From positions 9,273 to 73,272 of the forward strand of contig CAZIWT010000003.1 of the NCBI GenBank assembly GCA_964542895.1: 64,000 nucleotides of DNA, given 5' to 3'. A program made the translations under genes and the position numbers. The DNA comes from Zymogenus sp964542895 (GTDB lineage Bacteria; Desulfobacterota; Zymogenia; Zymogenales; Zymogenaceae). The notes beneath the pieces are model-generated. The model was not told the origin of the DNA, searched no databases, and saw only the letters and a program-made list of their open reading frames with translations. Of this stretch, positions 9,366 to 19,001 are shown piece by piece (the first letter of the stretch is position 1; the number at the start of each line of letters is the position of its first letter).

Positions 9366-10376
9366 CTGAACATAACGGCCAAGAGGATCTACTTCATCGT
9401 GGCGTTCCTGTTAATCATAATCGTCCTGGGGACGCTCGGCTACGTGGCGATAGAGGGGTGGGGATTTTTAGACGCCCTCTACATGACCGTAATCACGCTG
9501 ACCACGACCGGCTACAGCGAGGTACACCCTCTAAACACCGGCGGCCGCATCTTTACGATAGTCGTTTTGACCTCCGGCTTTTTTGCCACGGTCGTGGCGG
9601 TGGGTGCGCTGACGCATTTTCTCATAGAGAGTCAGATCATCGAAATATTTGGGAGGCGAAGGATGGCCAAAGAGATACAGGCCCTCAAAGACCACTACAT
9701 TATATGCGGGTACGGCAGGATTGGCAAGGTTATAGCCGGGGAGCTGGCTTCAAACGATATTCCTTTTGTCGTTGTCGACTCGTCCTACGAGAAGGTCGAA
9801 GAGATCACGATGGACGGCTATATAGCCCTTCTGGGGAACTCTGTGGACGAGAGCGTTCTTGTCAGCGCCGGCATCATGAGGGCGAGGGGCCTCATAGCGT
9901 GCGTGAGCACGCCGGCCGACAACGTCTACATAACGCTGACGGCACGGGCCTTGAAGCCTGACATCTTCGTCATGGGACGGGCGAACGACGAGACCTCGGA
10001 AAAGAGGCTCATCTCCGCCGGCGCTGACAAGGTCGTATCGCCCTACTCCATCGGCGGCAGGCGAATGGCCAACATCATTTTGAAGCCGGCCGTTGTGGAG
10101 TTCATAGATATCGCCGTGGGGAGGAAAGACCTGATGCTCGCCATCGAAGAGATAACGATTTGTACGGGGTCTTCCCTCATAGGCAAGACGATAGTCGACT
10201 CAGGGATAAAGAAGAGCTACGGCGTTATAGTGGTTGCCATCCTCAAGATGGGGGGGAAGATGATCTTCAACCCGGAGACAACCTCGAAGATCGATGAGGG
10301 CGACGTACTGGTGGCCCTGGGCGAATATGAAAACCTGAAAAAATTGGCCCGGGCCTGTTTAATAAAGGAAAGATAA
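9366..10376 (+). CDS. Potassium channel with RCK/TrkA-N domain
   Basis: A two-helix channel subunit with a regulatory domain. Order: membrane helix (IYFIVAFLLIIIVLGTLGY), pore helix and filter (LTTTGYSE), second helix (TIVVLTSGFFATVVAVGAL), Rossmann TrkA-N domain beginning HYIICGYGRIGKV, then a TrkA-C domain ending in ALGEYENL. It should conduct K+ as a tetramer gated by a nucleotide or ion. The start is a problem: between the upstream stop at 9357 and the first helix there is no in-frame ATG, GTG or TTG. CTG 9366 is the best local option, GTG 9399 would cut into the first helix, and GTG 9201 lies deep in the GH1 gene and adds a non-natural-looking extension. It is 2 bases from the cyclase gene, so these are one operon. 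Confidence 0.88.
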   Translation: MNITAKRIYFIVAFLLIIIVLGTLGYVAIEGWGFLDALYMTVITLTTTGYSEVHPLNTGGRIFTIVVLTSGFFATVVAVGALTHFLIESQIIEIFGRRRMAKEIQALKDHYIICGYGRIGKVIAGELASNDIPFVVVDSSYEKVEEITMDGYIALLGNSVDESVLVSAGIMRARGLIACVSTPADNVYITLTARALKPDIFVMGRANDETSEKRLISAGADKVVSPYSIGGRRMANIILKPAVVEFIDIAVGRKDLMLAIEEITICTGSSLIGKTIVDSGIKKSYGVIVVAILKMGGKMIFNPETTSKIDEGDVLVALGEYENLKKLARACLIKER

Positions 10377-10378
10377 AA

Positions 10379-12595
10379 ATGAAAAGCAGAACAGGTCTTG
10401 TCATAGGAATTGCCATCTCGATCCTGGTCATCCTCCTGGGGAGATTCGGCATCGGGTTCATGGACACCCTCGAAAACAAGATACTCGACTTCAGGTTTCT
10501 TATAAGGGGCAAGGTGGATGCCGGCGGGCAGGTAATCATAATAGCAATCGACGAGAAGACGCTGGACGAGCTCGGGCGCTGGCCCTTTCCGAGGAGCTAT
10601 TTCGTCGACGTGGTTAAAAACCTCAACGAGAACGGCGTCAAGGTACTGGGATTCGATATGATTTTCAGCGAGCCGGACATATACTCGGGGATAACCACCA
10701 TCGACTACATCGAGAAGGAGGTAAGAAAAAATGACCTGATAAACTCAAACGTAAACAGGATACTCCTGAATGCAAGGGACAAGCTCGACAACGACCGTCA
10801 CCTCTCAGAGGAGATGAAAAAAACGCCTGAGGCGATCCTCGGGTATTTCTTCCACGCAAAACGGGATGCAATCGCCCACCTCACGGATGAACAGTTAGAG
10901 GAGAATATCAAGGGGCTAAAGAAATCGAGCTTCAGTCTGGTTATCTACGATTCGGAAGGAGCAAAAAAAACCCCCTTCAGGATGGGCCTCTCCCCGGAGC
11001 CGAACATCCCGGCCATCTCGGAGGCCGCCGACGGATTCGGCTACTTCAACATCTTCCCGGACGGCGACGGGACGATAAGGTGGTCGCCCCTGACGATGAA
11101 GTGCGGGGACATCTTCTATCCGTCCCTGGCCCTCGAAATAGCAAGGGCCTACCTCAACGCCCCCAATCCCGATATATATATCTCCGAGGACGGGGCGTAT
11201 AAAATCGTTCTTGGAGATATAGATATCCCCACCAACTCCAGGGGGGAGCTTTTGATCAACTACCGGGGCGGCGTCAGGACATTTCCCCACTACTCCTTTT
11301 ACGACGTCCTAAAAAACCGCGTTCCCGGGGAGTCTCTCGAGAACAAGATCGCCATCATAGGAACCGTGGCCGTCGGGACATACGATTTGAGGGTGACACC
11401 CATGGGGAGCGACTTCCCCGGGATGGAGGTCAACGCCAATATCATCGATAACATCCTGAACAGGGATTTCCTGTTCGTCCCTCCCTGGGCGCCTTATTTC
11501 AACCTGCTGTTGGTCCTTGTGATAGGGACCGTAATGGGACTCACAATACCCCGGCTCTCCGCCTGGCGCGGCACCCTCGTGGCCATTGCGGTTACGGGCC
11601 TGTGGCTGATAACGGCGGAATATCTCTTCCAAGGAAAGGGGATGTGGATCTTTATCCTCCCTCCCCTGTTGGCCATAGTGCTCTCCTACACGGTCTTAAC
11701 GCTGATCCGCTACATAACGGTCGAGCGGGTGGGCCGCCAGATAAGAAACGCCTTCCAGTTTTACGTCTCGGGGGCCGTTGTAAGGGAGATATTGAAAGAC
11801 CCCTCGATGCTGACCCTCGGCGGTGAGAGGAAAGACATCTCCGTCCTCTTTTCCGACATCAAGGGCTTCACGTCCCTCTCCGAGGGGCTGTCTCCGGAGG
11901 ATCTGGTTCAGATATTGAACGAGTATCTGACGAAGATGACCGACGTGGTTTTCAGCCACATGGGGCTTTTGGACAAATACATCGGCGACGCCATCATGGC
12001 GGTCTACGGAGCGCCCCTCCCTCAGCCAGACCACCCCCTCAAGGCGTGCCTTACGGCCCTGGACATGAGGGCGGATCTGATGGAGCTTCAGAAAAGATGG
12101 GAATCCACGGGAAGGCCGAAGCTCGAGATAAGAATCGGAATAAACAGCGGGTACGCCGTGGTCGGGAACATGGGATCCAAGAAGAGATTCGACTACACGG
12201 TAATGGGCGACAACGTGAACCTGGCCTCGAGGCTTGAAAATCTAAACAAGGTCTACAACACGAAGATCCTCATCTCCGAGAACACCTACGTAAACGTAAA
12301 GGACGACATATCGGTAAGGGAACTCGACCTGGTGAGGGTAAGGGGCAAGACGATTCCCGTCAAGATATACGAGATGATCGGGAGAATTGGGGAGAATCCC
12401 GAAGAGGAGAAGATGGCGGAGACATTTCTCCGCGGCCTGAAGGAGACGAGGAGAAAAAACTGGGAGGCGGCCCTTGAAATATTCGGGGATTTAAACAAGA
12501 AATACCCCCGCGATGTCCCAACATCCCTCTACATCAACAGGATCAAGAGGGCCATCTCCAATCCTCCGCCTGAGGATTGGGACGGCGTATTTTGA
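10379..12595 (+). CDS. CHASE2-domain adenylate/guanylate cyclase
   Basis: A 738-residue membrane protein: an N-terminal helix (about 5-25), a periplasmic CHASE2 sensor (about 30-365; KILDFRFLIRGK and the RWPFPRSYF segment), three C-terminal membrane helices (about 370-445), then a class III nucleotide cyclase domain (about 475-650) with the metal-binding LFSDIKGFTSLSE segment and GDAIMAVYGAP, followed by a short TPR-like tail. It should make cAMP or cGMP in response to an extracytoplasmic signal; substrate specificity is not clear to me. It directly follows the K+ channel gene, and many such channels are cyclic-nucleotide gated, but this one has no visible cNMP-binding domain. Confidence 0.92.
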   Translation: MKSRTGLVIGIAISILVILLGRFGIGFMDTLENKILDFRFLIRGKVDAGGQVIIIAIDEKTLDELGRWPFPRSYFVDVVKNLNENGVKVLGFDMIFSEPDIYSGITTIDYIEKEVRKNDLINSNVNRILLNARDKLDNDRHLSEEMKKTPEAILGYFFHAKRDAIAHLTDEQLEENIKGLKKSSFSLVIYDSEGAKKTPFRMGLSPEPNIPAISEAADGFGYFNIFPDGDGTIRWSPLTMKCGDIFYPSLALEIARAYLNAPNPDIYISEDGAYKIVLGDIDIPTNSRGELLINYRGGVRTFPHYSFYDVLKNRVPGESLENKIAIIGTVAVGTYDLRVTPMGSDFPGMEVNANIIDNILNRDFLFVPPWAPYFNLLLVLVIGTVMGLTIPRLSAWRGTLVAIAVTGLWLITAEYLFQGKGMWIFILPPLLAIVLSYTVLTLIRYITVERVGRQIRNAFQFYVSGAVVREILKDPSMLTLGGERKDISVLFSDIKGFTSLSEGLSPEDLVQILNEYLTKMTDVVFSHMGLLDKYIGDAIMAVYGAPLPQPDHPLKACLTALDMRADLMELQKRWESTGRPKLEIRIGINSGYAVVGNMGSKKRFDYTVMGDNVNLASRLENLNKVYNTKILISENTYVNVKDDISVRELDLVRVRGKTIPVKIYEMIGRIGENPEEEKMAETFLRGLKETRRKNWEAALEIFGDLNKKYPRDVPTSLYINRIKRAISNPPPEDWDGVF

Positions 12596-12719
12596 GAGGG
12601 GCTAAAAAATGTTGAATATCTTGCTAATTTTTACTATATGCTATAAAATATAGAAATATATAAACAGAAATAGACACCCAAAGAAAATACGATAGTAACA
12701 AATAGATAAGGAGCCCGAT

Positions 12720-13493
12720 ATGTTGAGGTTCTTATCGACCGTGGGGGGATGGGTTACAGACAAGGTGGCCGAGATCGGCAAGGTAACGATTCTCTTCCTC
12801 GACGCCGTCCGCTGGACGTTCGTCCCGCCTTTCAGGTTCAAAAACATCCTGCGCCAGATGGAGTTTGTGGGTGTCAAGTCGATAAACATCGTCCTCTTTA
12901 CCGGGGCCTTTACGGGGATGGTCCTGGCCCTTCAGGGGTATCTGACCTTCAAGCTTTTTAACGCCGAGAGCCTGGTGGGGGCCACCGTTGCCGTTGCCAT
13001 GGCGCGGGAGATGGGCCCCGTTATCTCCGCCTTCATGGTAATCGCGAGGGCGGGCTCCGCCATGGCGGCCGAGCTCGGAACAATGCGCGTAACGGAGCAG
13101 ATCGACGCCCTCGTGTCGATGTCGATAAATCCCGTTAAATACCTCGTGGTTCCGAGGATAATCGCCGGAATTACGATGATGCCGATCCTCGCGTCGATCT
13201 TCTCCCTGGCCGGTTTTCTGGGATCTTACTTTGCCGGGGTAAAACTCCTCGGGATAAACGCAGGGGTCTTTATGGGAAGGGTCTATGAAATCCTTAATAT
13301 GGAGGATTTTACAAACGGAATTATCAAATCGATCTTTTTCGGACTCCTCTTTACGCTAATCGCCTGCTACTACGGATTCAACGCCAGAGGCGGAGCCGCC
13401 GGTGTGGGTATTGCCACAAACAAGGCCGTCGTGGTCGGCTGCGTAACGATAGTCATCAGCGATTACTTCTTAACGGCGATAATGTTCAGTTGA
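12720..13493 (+). CDS. mlaE: MlaE-family ABC transporter permease
   Basis: A 257-residue inner-membrane permease of the MlaE/YrbE family, which moves phospholipids between membranes. It has an N-terminal amphipathic segment, about five membrane helices and the family core MAREMGPVISAFMVIARAGSAMAAELGTMRVTEQIDAL. AAGGAG sits 8 bases before ATG. It is followed by the ATPase and MCE genes in the standard order, so an Mla-type complex is near certain. In this window I see no mlaB or mlaC. Confidence 0.95.
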   Translation: MLRFLSTVGGWVTDKVAEIGKVTILFLDAVRWTFVPPFRFKNILRQMEFVGVKSINIVLFTGAFTGMVLALQGYLTFKLFNAESLVGATVAVAMAREMGPVISAFMVIARAGSAMAAELGTMRVTEQIDALVSMSINPVKYLVVPRIIAGITMMPILASIFSLAGFLGSYFAGVKLLGINAGVFMGRVYEILNMEDFTNGIIKSIFFGLLFTLIACYYGFNARGGAAGVGIATNKAVVVGCVTIVISDYFLTAIMFS

Positions 13494-13520
13494 TTATCGG
13501 AGACAGGGCAAGAAAAAAAT

Positions 13521-14270
13521 ATGATTAAGATCGAAAATCTCAACAAGTCCTTCGGGGAAGAAAAGGTGCTTACGGACATAGACCTGACAATCCCCGAGGG
13601 AAAGATAACCGTCATACTGGGAAGAAGCGGCGCTGGAAAATCGGTTCTCTTAAAACATATCATAGGCCTTATAAAACCGGACAGCGGAAAGATATACGTC
13701 GACGGTCGGGAAATCACGGGCCTCAGCGAAAAGGAGCTTAACGAGACAAGGGAGCACTTCGGAATGCTTTTCCAGGGGGGCGGCCTCTTCGACTCGATCA
13801 CCGTATGGGAAAACGTGGCCTTCCCCCTGACGGAGCGGGGAAACGTCCCCAGAGAGGAAATAGAAAAGGCGGTGAAGAGGCGAATCTCACAGGTCGGCCT
13901 TAAAGGAATGGAGAACAAGCTTCCGTCGCAGCTGTCGGGGGGCATGAAGAATCGGGTCGGCCTTGCCCGGGCCCTTGTCACGAATCCCGATATAGTTCTC
14001 TTCGACGAGCCCACCGCCGGACTTGACCCGATCACGGAAGAATCAATCTCCAAGCTGATAGTACAATCACACAAAAAACATAAAAGCACATATGTTATTA
14101 TCAGCCACGATATAGAGATGACCCTAAGGGTGGCGGACAAGATCGCCCTCCTTTACGGAGGCAAGATCATAGCGGAGGGAACCTCGGACGATCTAAAGAA
14201 GTCGAAAGACTCCTTCGTCTCAAAATTCATTAACGGGAAGCTCGAAGACCTCGACATGGAGCACCGCTGA
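13521..14270 (+). CDS. mlaF: MlaF-family ABC transporter ATP-binding protein
   Basis: A 249-residue ABC ATPase of the MlaF type. Walker A is GRSGAGKS, the signature is QLSGGMKNRVGLARAL, and Walker B is IVLFDEPTAGLDP; the H-loop is VIISHDIEM. The signature reads SGGMKNR in place of the usual SGGQxxR, as is common for MlaF. It begins 27 bp after the permease gene and would power the MlaE/MCE complex. Confidence 0.95.
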   Translation: MIKIENLNKSFGEEKVLTDIDLTIPEGKITVILGRSGAGKSVLLKHIIGLIKPDSGKIYVDGREITGLSEKELNETREHFGMLFQGGGLFDSITVWENVAFPLTERGNVPREEIEKAVKRRISQVGLKGMENKLPSQLSGGMKNRVGLARALVTNPDIVLFDEPTAGLDPITEESISKLIVQSHKKHKSTYVIISHDIEMTLRVADKIALLYGGKIIAEGTSDDLKKSKDSFVSKFINGKLEDLDMEHR

Positions 14271-14564
14271 CGAAGCGGGGGCCGGGAATTTAGGGGAGGC
14301 TTCTGTGCGCTGGGTGGCACTGACAAGCTCCGGCTTGTCAGTGGGGGGTTCAGCCTCCCTTTAAGTTGCATAGACACCTCGATGGAAATGACAGCATATA
14401 TAAAAATTGAGACGGGAGTGACGGTGCAGATTCCCGGCCGGGCCGACAACGACAACATTGTTTCCCGGCGGTTACGGGGACTGCGGGGAAGTCGCCCCCT
14501 TTGGAGGGAACAGTGAAAAATAGTAAGGATACTTCTATAATGTTTAATAGGAGGAAAAATTACT
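14271..14564. other. Intergenic region holding a palindromic repeat
   Basis: A 294-bp gap inside the Mla operon between mlaF and the MCE gene. It contains the palindrome at 14310-14343, and no open frame with support. Confidence 0.5.
14310..14343. repeat. Dispersed palindromic repeat, copy 1
   Basis: A 34-bp element with a perfect hairpin: CACTGACAAGC, a short CTCC-type loop, then GGCTTGTCAGTG (about 14318-14343). A second copy in the opposite orientation at 34251-34284 is identical at 33 of 34 positions, including the CTGGGTGG flank, so this is a mobile-like or REP-like element and not just a terminator. Confidence 0.65.
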
Positions 14565-15398
14565 GTGGACGATAGATACACGGAGATCAAGGTAGGTATT
14601 TTTGTCATCGTGGGCATCGCTATCCTGACCATCATCACCCTTTTTGTCGGCGAATACAAGTTCAAGGTAAGAAAGGGCTACGCCCTCAACGCCGAGTTCA
14701 AAAACGTTGCGGGCCTCGACATCAACGGGCCGGTGAGGCTCGCGGGGGTCGAGGTGGGAGACGTATCTGATATAGGGTTGGCACCGGACGGCAGAAAGGC
14801 GAAGATAACGATGGACATCGATCCCGATGTGGAGATATACAGGGACGCCAAGGTGGAGCTGAAGAGTTACGGGGCCCTCGGGGAGAAGTTCGTCATGATC
14901 TACCCGGGAAATCCCGAGGCCGGAAGGCTCGAATCGGGCGAAACGATAACCAATGTCATACCGGAGGTCGATTTCAACGACGTTATGAGAAACGTTCAGG
15001 AGATATCGGACGACATCAAGAATATGTCAGGAAACTTGAGCGACGTCCTCGGCTCCGATGAGTCAAAAAAGGACCTTAAAGAAATAATCGCAAACATAAA
15101 AACCTCCACCGAAAACCTGTCAAACATCACCGCCAAGTTGAACAGTGGAACGGGAACCATCGGAAAGCTGATGAACGACGACACTATTTACAACGACTTT
15201 AAAAAATCCACAAAGGCGCTCAGGGACATCGCCGAAAAGATGGAAAAGGGGGAGGGAACCCTTGGACGTCTCGCCCAAGACGAGACCCTCTACATAGAGG
15301 CGGAAAACGCCATGCGTGAGTTCAGAAAATCTGCGGAGGGGATTCAGGAGCAAACCCCCATCTCGGTCATGGCGACAATATTCGGGCTTATCTTCTAA
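14565..15398 (+). CDS. mlaD: MCE/MlaD-family lipid transport protein
   Basis: A 277-residue protein with one N-terminal membrane helix (about 8-27) and an MCE domain (about 35-115; AEFKNVAGLDINGPVRLAGVEVGDV) that forms a ring for lipid passage in the periplasm. The remaining ~150 residues are polar and helical with repeated GTG(T/x)IGKLMNDDTIYNDF and GEGTLGRLAQDETLY units, a common tail in this family. GTG start with GGAGG 10 bases before. It is the substrate-binding part of the MlaEF complex upstream. Confidence 0.93.
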   Translation: MDDRYTEIKVGIFVIVGIAILTIITLFVGEYKFKVRKGYALNAEFKNVAGLDINGPVRLAGVEVGDVSDIGLAPDGRKAKITMDIDPDVEIYRDAKVELKSYGALGEKFVMIYPGNPEAGRLESGETITNVIPEVDFNDVMRNVQEISDDIKNMSGNLSDVLGSDESKKDLKEIIANIKTSTENLSNITAKLNSGTGTIGKLMNDDTIYNDFKKSTKALRDIAEKMEKGEGTLGRLAQDETLYIEAENAMREFRKSAEGIQEQTPISVMATIFGLIF

Positions 15399-15737
15399 TT
15401 CAGTGAGGATTCAAATTTCGCGTTTTCGGTTCTCTCGGGCAGATCGCGGCTTTTTGGGGGTGATCCCTTTATCCGCTGTTTTTCTCGATCTCCCTTTTAT
15501 CTGATCTCTGATATTTTGCGGGTACCCTTCCAACATTGCCACACCCCCCTCTTTGGCCACGAAGATTATCCCCGTAGCTCCCATTGACCGGATTGCCCTG
15601 TCGGTCTCGTTGGTCCTGTTTGCCCGTTTGCCGTTCGTCGTTTGCCGTTTGATATTAAATCCGTTCACGTCGTTTTTAACCTATTATATTAAGCCGATGA
15701 TATTGACTATATTAAGTATTTGAGTTAAACTTGAACG
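15399..15737. other. 339-bp intergenic region
   Basis: No supported gene. A minus-strand frame at 15411-15668 is low-complexity with no ribosome site. Short imperfect repeats of GTTTGCCGTT occur around 15618-15655. An AT-rich tail leads into the next start. Confidence 0.4.
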
Positions 15738-17240
15738 ATGGCGAAAAAAAATAAAAATGCCCTTTCAATAGAAATCATTAAGAGGGTCTTCCCGGAAGCG
15801 GCCTTGATCATCACCCTACTCCTCTTCCCGATATCCGCCCCGGGCCAAGGCGCGGGAGACACGCCGGATAATCGAGCCGCGTCCCGCCTCCCCAAAACAG
15901 ATATAATAGTCGCCCAAGGCGATGCGCCGGTGGAGGGAGCCGCAGTAAGCCCGGGCAATAACACGGATCCGAATGCCGAGGTCGAGGGAGGTCACGTTAA
16001 CGTCTGGCCCTTCTTCTACTACAACGACGACAGGGAGGAGGGCTCCCTCACGGTGTCGGTAATCACCCCCCTCTTCTATTACCGCAAGACGGACGCGGGC
16101 ACGAAGGAGTTCGGATTCAGGCCCCTCTTCTACTACCATAGAGACGACAACAAAGACACCACGGTGGTGGACTTTATCTACCCCATCGGGAAATACAAGC
16201 AGCGGGGAGAGGACAAGAACTTCAGGATATTTCCGATCATAAGAGACGCAAAACACGACCTGGCCGACGACAAGGAAAGGATCGCCCACGATTACTTCCC
16301 CCTCTTCTGGGGACGTTCCGAGGGGGGCGAGCCTTACGGCGGGCTGTTTCCCTTTTACGGGACGATAAAGGACAGGTTCGGCAGGGACGACATGCTCTTT
16401 GTCATGTGGCCCCTCTACTACAGGACCGTGGAGGAGGGCTTTACGTCGAACAATTACCTCTGGCCCCTCGTCAGGATAACCGAGGGGGACGGAGGCTGGG
16501 GGGCGAGGTTCTTCCCCCTATGGGGACACGAGGAGATAACCGGCGTGGAGTACTCCACCTATTACATGCTGCCGCTGGTCTCATTCCGGGGCAGATACCT
16601 CGACACGAAAAATCCCCTGATGGACACCACCATAATCCCGTTTTACAGCTCCCAGCGGACGCCCCACTCCAAGACCACGACGATTATCTGGCCCCTCTTT
16701 ACCTATGCCTACGACACAAACTTCAACTACAAAAAATACGATCTCCCCTGGCCGTTTCTCAGGATAGCCAGATCGGACGTCTTCAACATCACCGAGTTCT
16801 CCCCGATCTTCAAATACCAGATGAGGACCGAGGGCGATAAAACCGAAATGTCGAGGTACATGATGTATCCCGTCTTCAAAGATATACACTTCAAATCCCC
16901 GACGAAGACGATGGACACATACCGCTTCATGCTGATAAACAAGCATATCACGACCGAATACACCGAAGGGGAAGATGAGCTGTGGATCTACCTCTTCCCC
17001 TTCTACAACAGGAGGAGTTACAAGTCGGGACTGGAAAGCAGCACCGCCCTGTATCCCCTGCCCCTCTACGACGACAGCTTCAAGCGGAACTACCTCCCCC
17101 TCTTCGAGTTCTACAACATGGACCTCGACGACGAGGGCGTCAAGACCATCAGGGTCATGCACCACCTTTACATAAAGAAGATAGAGGACGACTGGGAATA
17201 TATCGACGCCCCCTTCTATCACAAAAAGAGGGCCAGGTAG
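15738..17240 (+). CDS. Hypothetical protein with repeated W/F-P-L-F/Y-Y motifs
   Basis: A 500-residue protein whose N-terminal 35 residues look like a signal sequence (ending SAPGQGAG). The remainder has at least ten repeats of about 35-45 residues, each centred on (W/F)P(L/F)(F/Y)(Y/W) followed by charged turns, for example GLFPFYGTIKDRFGRDD, MWPLYYRTVEEG and LYPLPLYDDSF. Alternating aromatic strands suggest an outer-membrane beta-barrel or a beta-rich surface protein, but this is inference. I do not recognise a named family. Its place between the MCE gene and the RACo-like gene, all on the same strand, suggests a role with the lipid-transport system, for example as its outer-membrane partner. 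Confidence 0.75.
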   Translation: MAKKNKNALSIEIIKRVFPEAALIITLLLFPISAPGQGAGDTPDNRAASRLPKTDIIVAQGDAPVEGAAVSPGNNTDPNAEVEGGHVNVWPFFYYNDDREEGSLTVSVITPLFYYRKTDAGTKEFGFRPLFYYHRDDNKDTTVVDFIYPIGKYKQRGEDKNFRIFPIIRDAKHDLADDKERIAHDYFPLFWGRSEGGEPYGGLFPFYGTIKDRFGRDDMLFVMWPLYYRTVEEGFTSNNYLWPLVRITEGDGGWGARFFPLWGHEEITGVEYSTYYMLPLVSFRGRYLDTKNPLMDTTIIPFYSSQRTPHSKTTTIIWPLFTYAYDTNFNYKKYDLPWPFLRIARSDVFNITEFSPIFKYQMRTEGDKTEMSRYMMYPVFKDIHFKSPTKTMDTYRFMLINKHITTEYTEGEDELWIYLFPFYNRRSYKSGLESSTALYPLPLYDDSFKRNYLPLFEFYNMDLDDEGVKTIRVMHHLYIKKIEDDWEYIDAPFYHKKRAR

Positions 17241-18905
17241 ATGGGAAAGGTGCGGATCGATCTATTGCCGGAGGGAACATCTATAGAGGCGGATTCGTCA
17301 ACCCCCCTGATCGACCTGTTGAAGGAGAGTGGGGTTCTGCTCAACCTCCCCTGCGGCGGCGAGGGAAGGTGCGGTAAATGCATCGTCAAGGTCGCCCCCA
17401 GAGGCGCCCCCGGAGGTCTCCCGGACGATATGGCCCCCGGAGAGGACGAGAGGCGCTTTCTCTCGGAAAAATCCTTGAAATCGGGTCTCAGACTCGCCTG
17501 CCGAATCAACGTCACCGCGGATATCGAGGTCACGATCCCCCAATCCTCCCGCCTTGCCGGGGCGGGCCGCGCCTGGGAGGGAATGGACATAGTCGGAAGC
17601 GGCGAAGGGCCGGGGGCCGGCGGGCTCTATCTGGCGGTGGACGTGGGAACCACCAGCATCGCCGCGGCCGTCGTTGAGGGGAAGGACGAGGCCTTCGATA
17701 CGGCGGGAGGGATAATCGCCCACGCCTCGGCGCTGAATCCCCAGATAACCTTCGGGGCGGACGTTATATCGAGGATAAACGCCGTTTCCAAGGACGGCGA
17801 GAACCTCGGCGGGCAGCAAGAGCTGGTGCTTAACGCCGTGAACGGGCTGATCGATAAGCTCACGGGACAGCTCGGCATCGAGCCCGCCGATATAGAGGGG
17901 GCGGCGTTTGCCGGAAACCCGACGATGGAGCACCTCCTTCTGGGGATAGATCCTATCTCCATCGCCCGCGCCCCGTTCGCCCCCGCCTTCACCGGGGCGG
18001 TCAGGAGGAGCGCTGTGGAGCTCGGCCTCAACATCGACCCTAACGGCGAGGCGTACGTCTTTCCGGTCATCTCAGGTTATGTGGGGGGCGACACGCTCGC
18101 CTTCGTCTGGTCTTCGAGGATCCACGAGTCCCAGGATATAATCCTCGGGATAGACATCGGCACCAACGGGGAGATAGTGTTGGGAAACAAAGAGAGGCTC
18201 CTTGCCTGCTCGGCGGCGGCCGGCCCCGCCTTCGAGGGCTCCCAGATAAGGGACGGGATGAGGGCGGACTTCGGGGCTATCGAGGGGGTTGTGATTAAAG
18301 GTGACGAGATCGAGCTTAAGATCAAGGGCAACAATGATGGTAGCAAAGACAGTGGCCCAAAAGTTATCGGTATTTGCGGCTCCGGGATATTTGACGCGGT
18401 GGATCAGCTGATCAAGGCGAATGTCGTGGAAGTAAGCGGCCGCATCACGAAAAAGGTGGATTCCCAAAGGCTCACGGAGAGGATAAGAAAGAACGGCCCG
18501 GTCACCGAGTTCGTCCTGCACGAAGACGGCAGTTCAATAGGGATAACCCAAAAGGACATCAGGGAGGTGCAACTCGCTAAGGGGGCGATGAGGAGCGGCG
18601 CCGAGATCCTCCTTGCCGAGATAGGAATAGGCTGGGGGGATATCAAGACGGTCCTGATCGCCGGGGCGTTCGGAAACTTCCTAAAGCCGGAGAGCATCGT
18701 CGGGGTGGGGCTTTTGCCGAAACAGGTAGGAGACAAGATAAGGTTCGTCGGGGACGCGGCCCTGACCGGAGCGGTCGAGGCGGTCGTCGACCCCGCCGCC
18801 AGGGAGGGGATCGAGCGGCTTGCAAAGTCGATCGACTACATAGAGCTCTCCTCCGACAAGCGGTTCAACGACATCTTTATAGAGAGGCTCTCCTTCTCTG
18901 ATTAG
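17241..18905 (+). CDS. RACo-like [2Fe-2S] ferredoxin/ASKHA ATPase
   Basis: A 554-residue protein with an N-terminal [2Fe-2S] ferredoxin domain (Cys ligands in LPCGGEGRCGKC and a fourth in RLACRI) and a C-terminal ASKHA/DUF4445 ATPase domain (about 130-554; DVGTTSIAAAVV and ILGIDIGTNGEIVLG phosphate loops, GICGSGIFD). The family includes reductive activators of corrinoid proteins (RACo) that return Co(II) to Co(I). It begins at the very base after the upstream stop, so translation is coupled. No corrinoid protein or methyltransferase is encoded in this window, so its partner is elsewhere. Confidence 0.9.
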   Translation: MGKVRIDLLPEGTSIEADSSTPLIDLLKESGVLLNLPCGGEGRCGKCIVKVAPRGAPGGLPDDMAPGEDERRFLSEKSLKSGLRLACRINVTADIEVTIPQSSRLAGAGRAWEGMDIVGSGEGPGAGGLYLAVDVGTTSIAAAVVEGKDEAFDTAGGIIAHASALNPQITFGADVISRINAVSKDGENLGGQQELVLNAVNGLIDKLTGQLGIEPADIEGAAFAGNPTMEHLLLGIDPISIARAPFAPAFTGAVRRSAVELGLNIDPNGEAYVFPVISGYVGGDTLAFVWSSRIHESQDIILGIDIGTNGEIVLGNKERLLACSAAAGPAFEGSQIRDGMRADFGAIEGVVIKGDEIELKIKGNNDGSKDSGPKVIGICGSGIFDAVDQLIKANVVEVSGRITKKVDSQRLTERIRKNGPVTEFVLHEDGSSIGITQKDIREVQLAKGAMRSGAEILLAEIGIGWGDIKTVLIAGAFGNFLKPESIVGVGLLPKQVGDKIRFVGDAALTGAVEAVVDPAAREGIERLAKSIDYIELSSDKRFNDIFIERLSFSD

Positions 18906-19001
18906 ATATTTCCGGTTGATTGTATCGGGTAAGCCTTTGAGATTTAAATATTTTCGATCGATTTATGTTATATTCCAAGAACCAAACTATAGAGGAATAA
19001 T

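Noticed and set aside
15411..15668. 85-codon minus-strand frame
   Set aside because: Low-complexity charged sequence, no ribosome site, no homology that I recognise.
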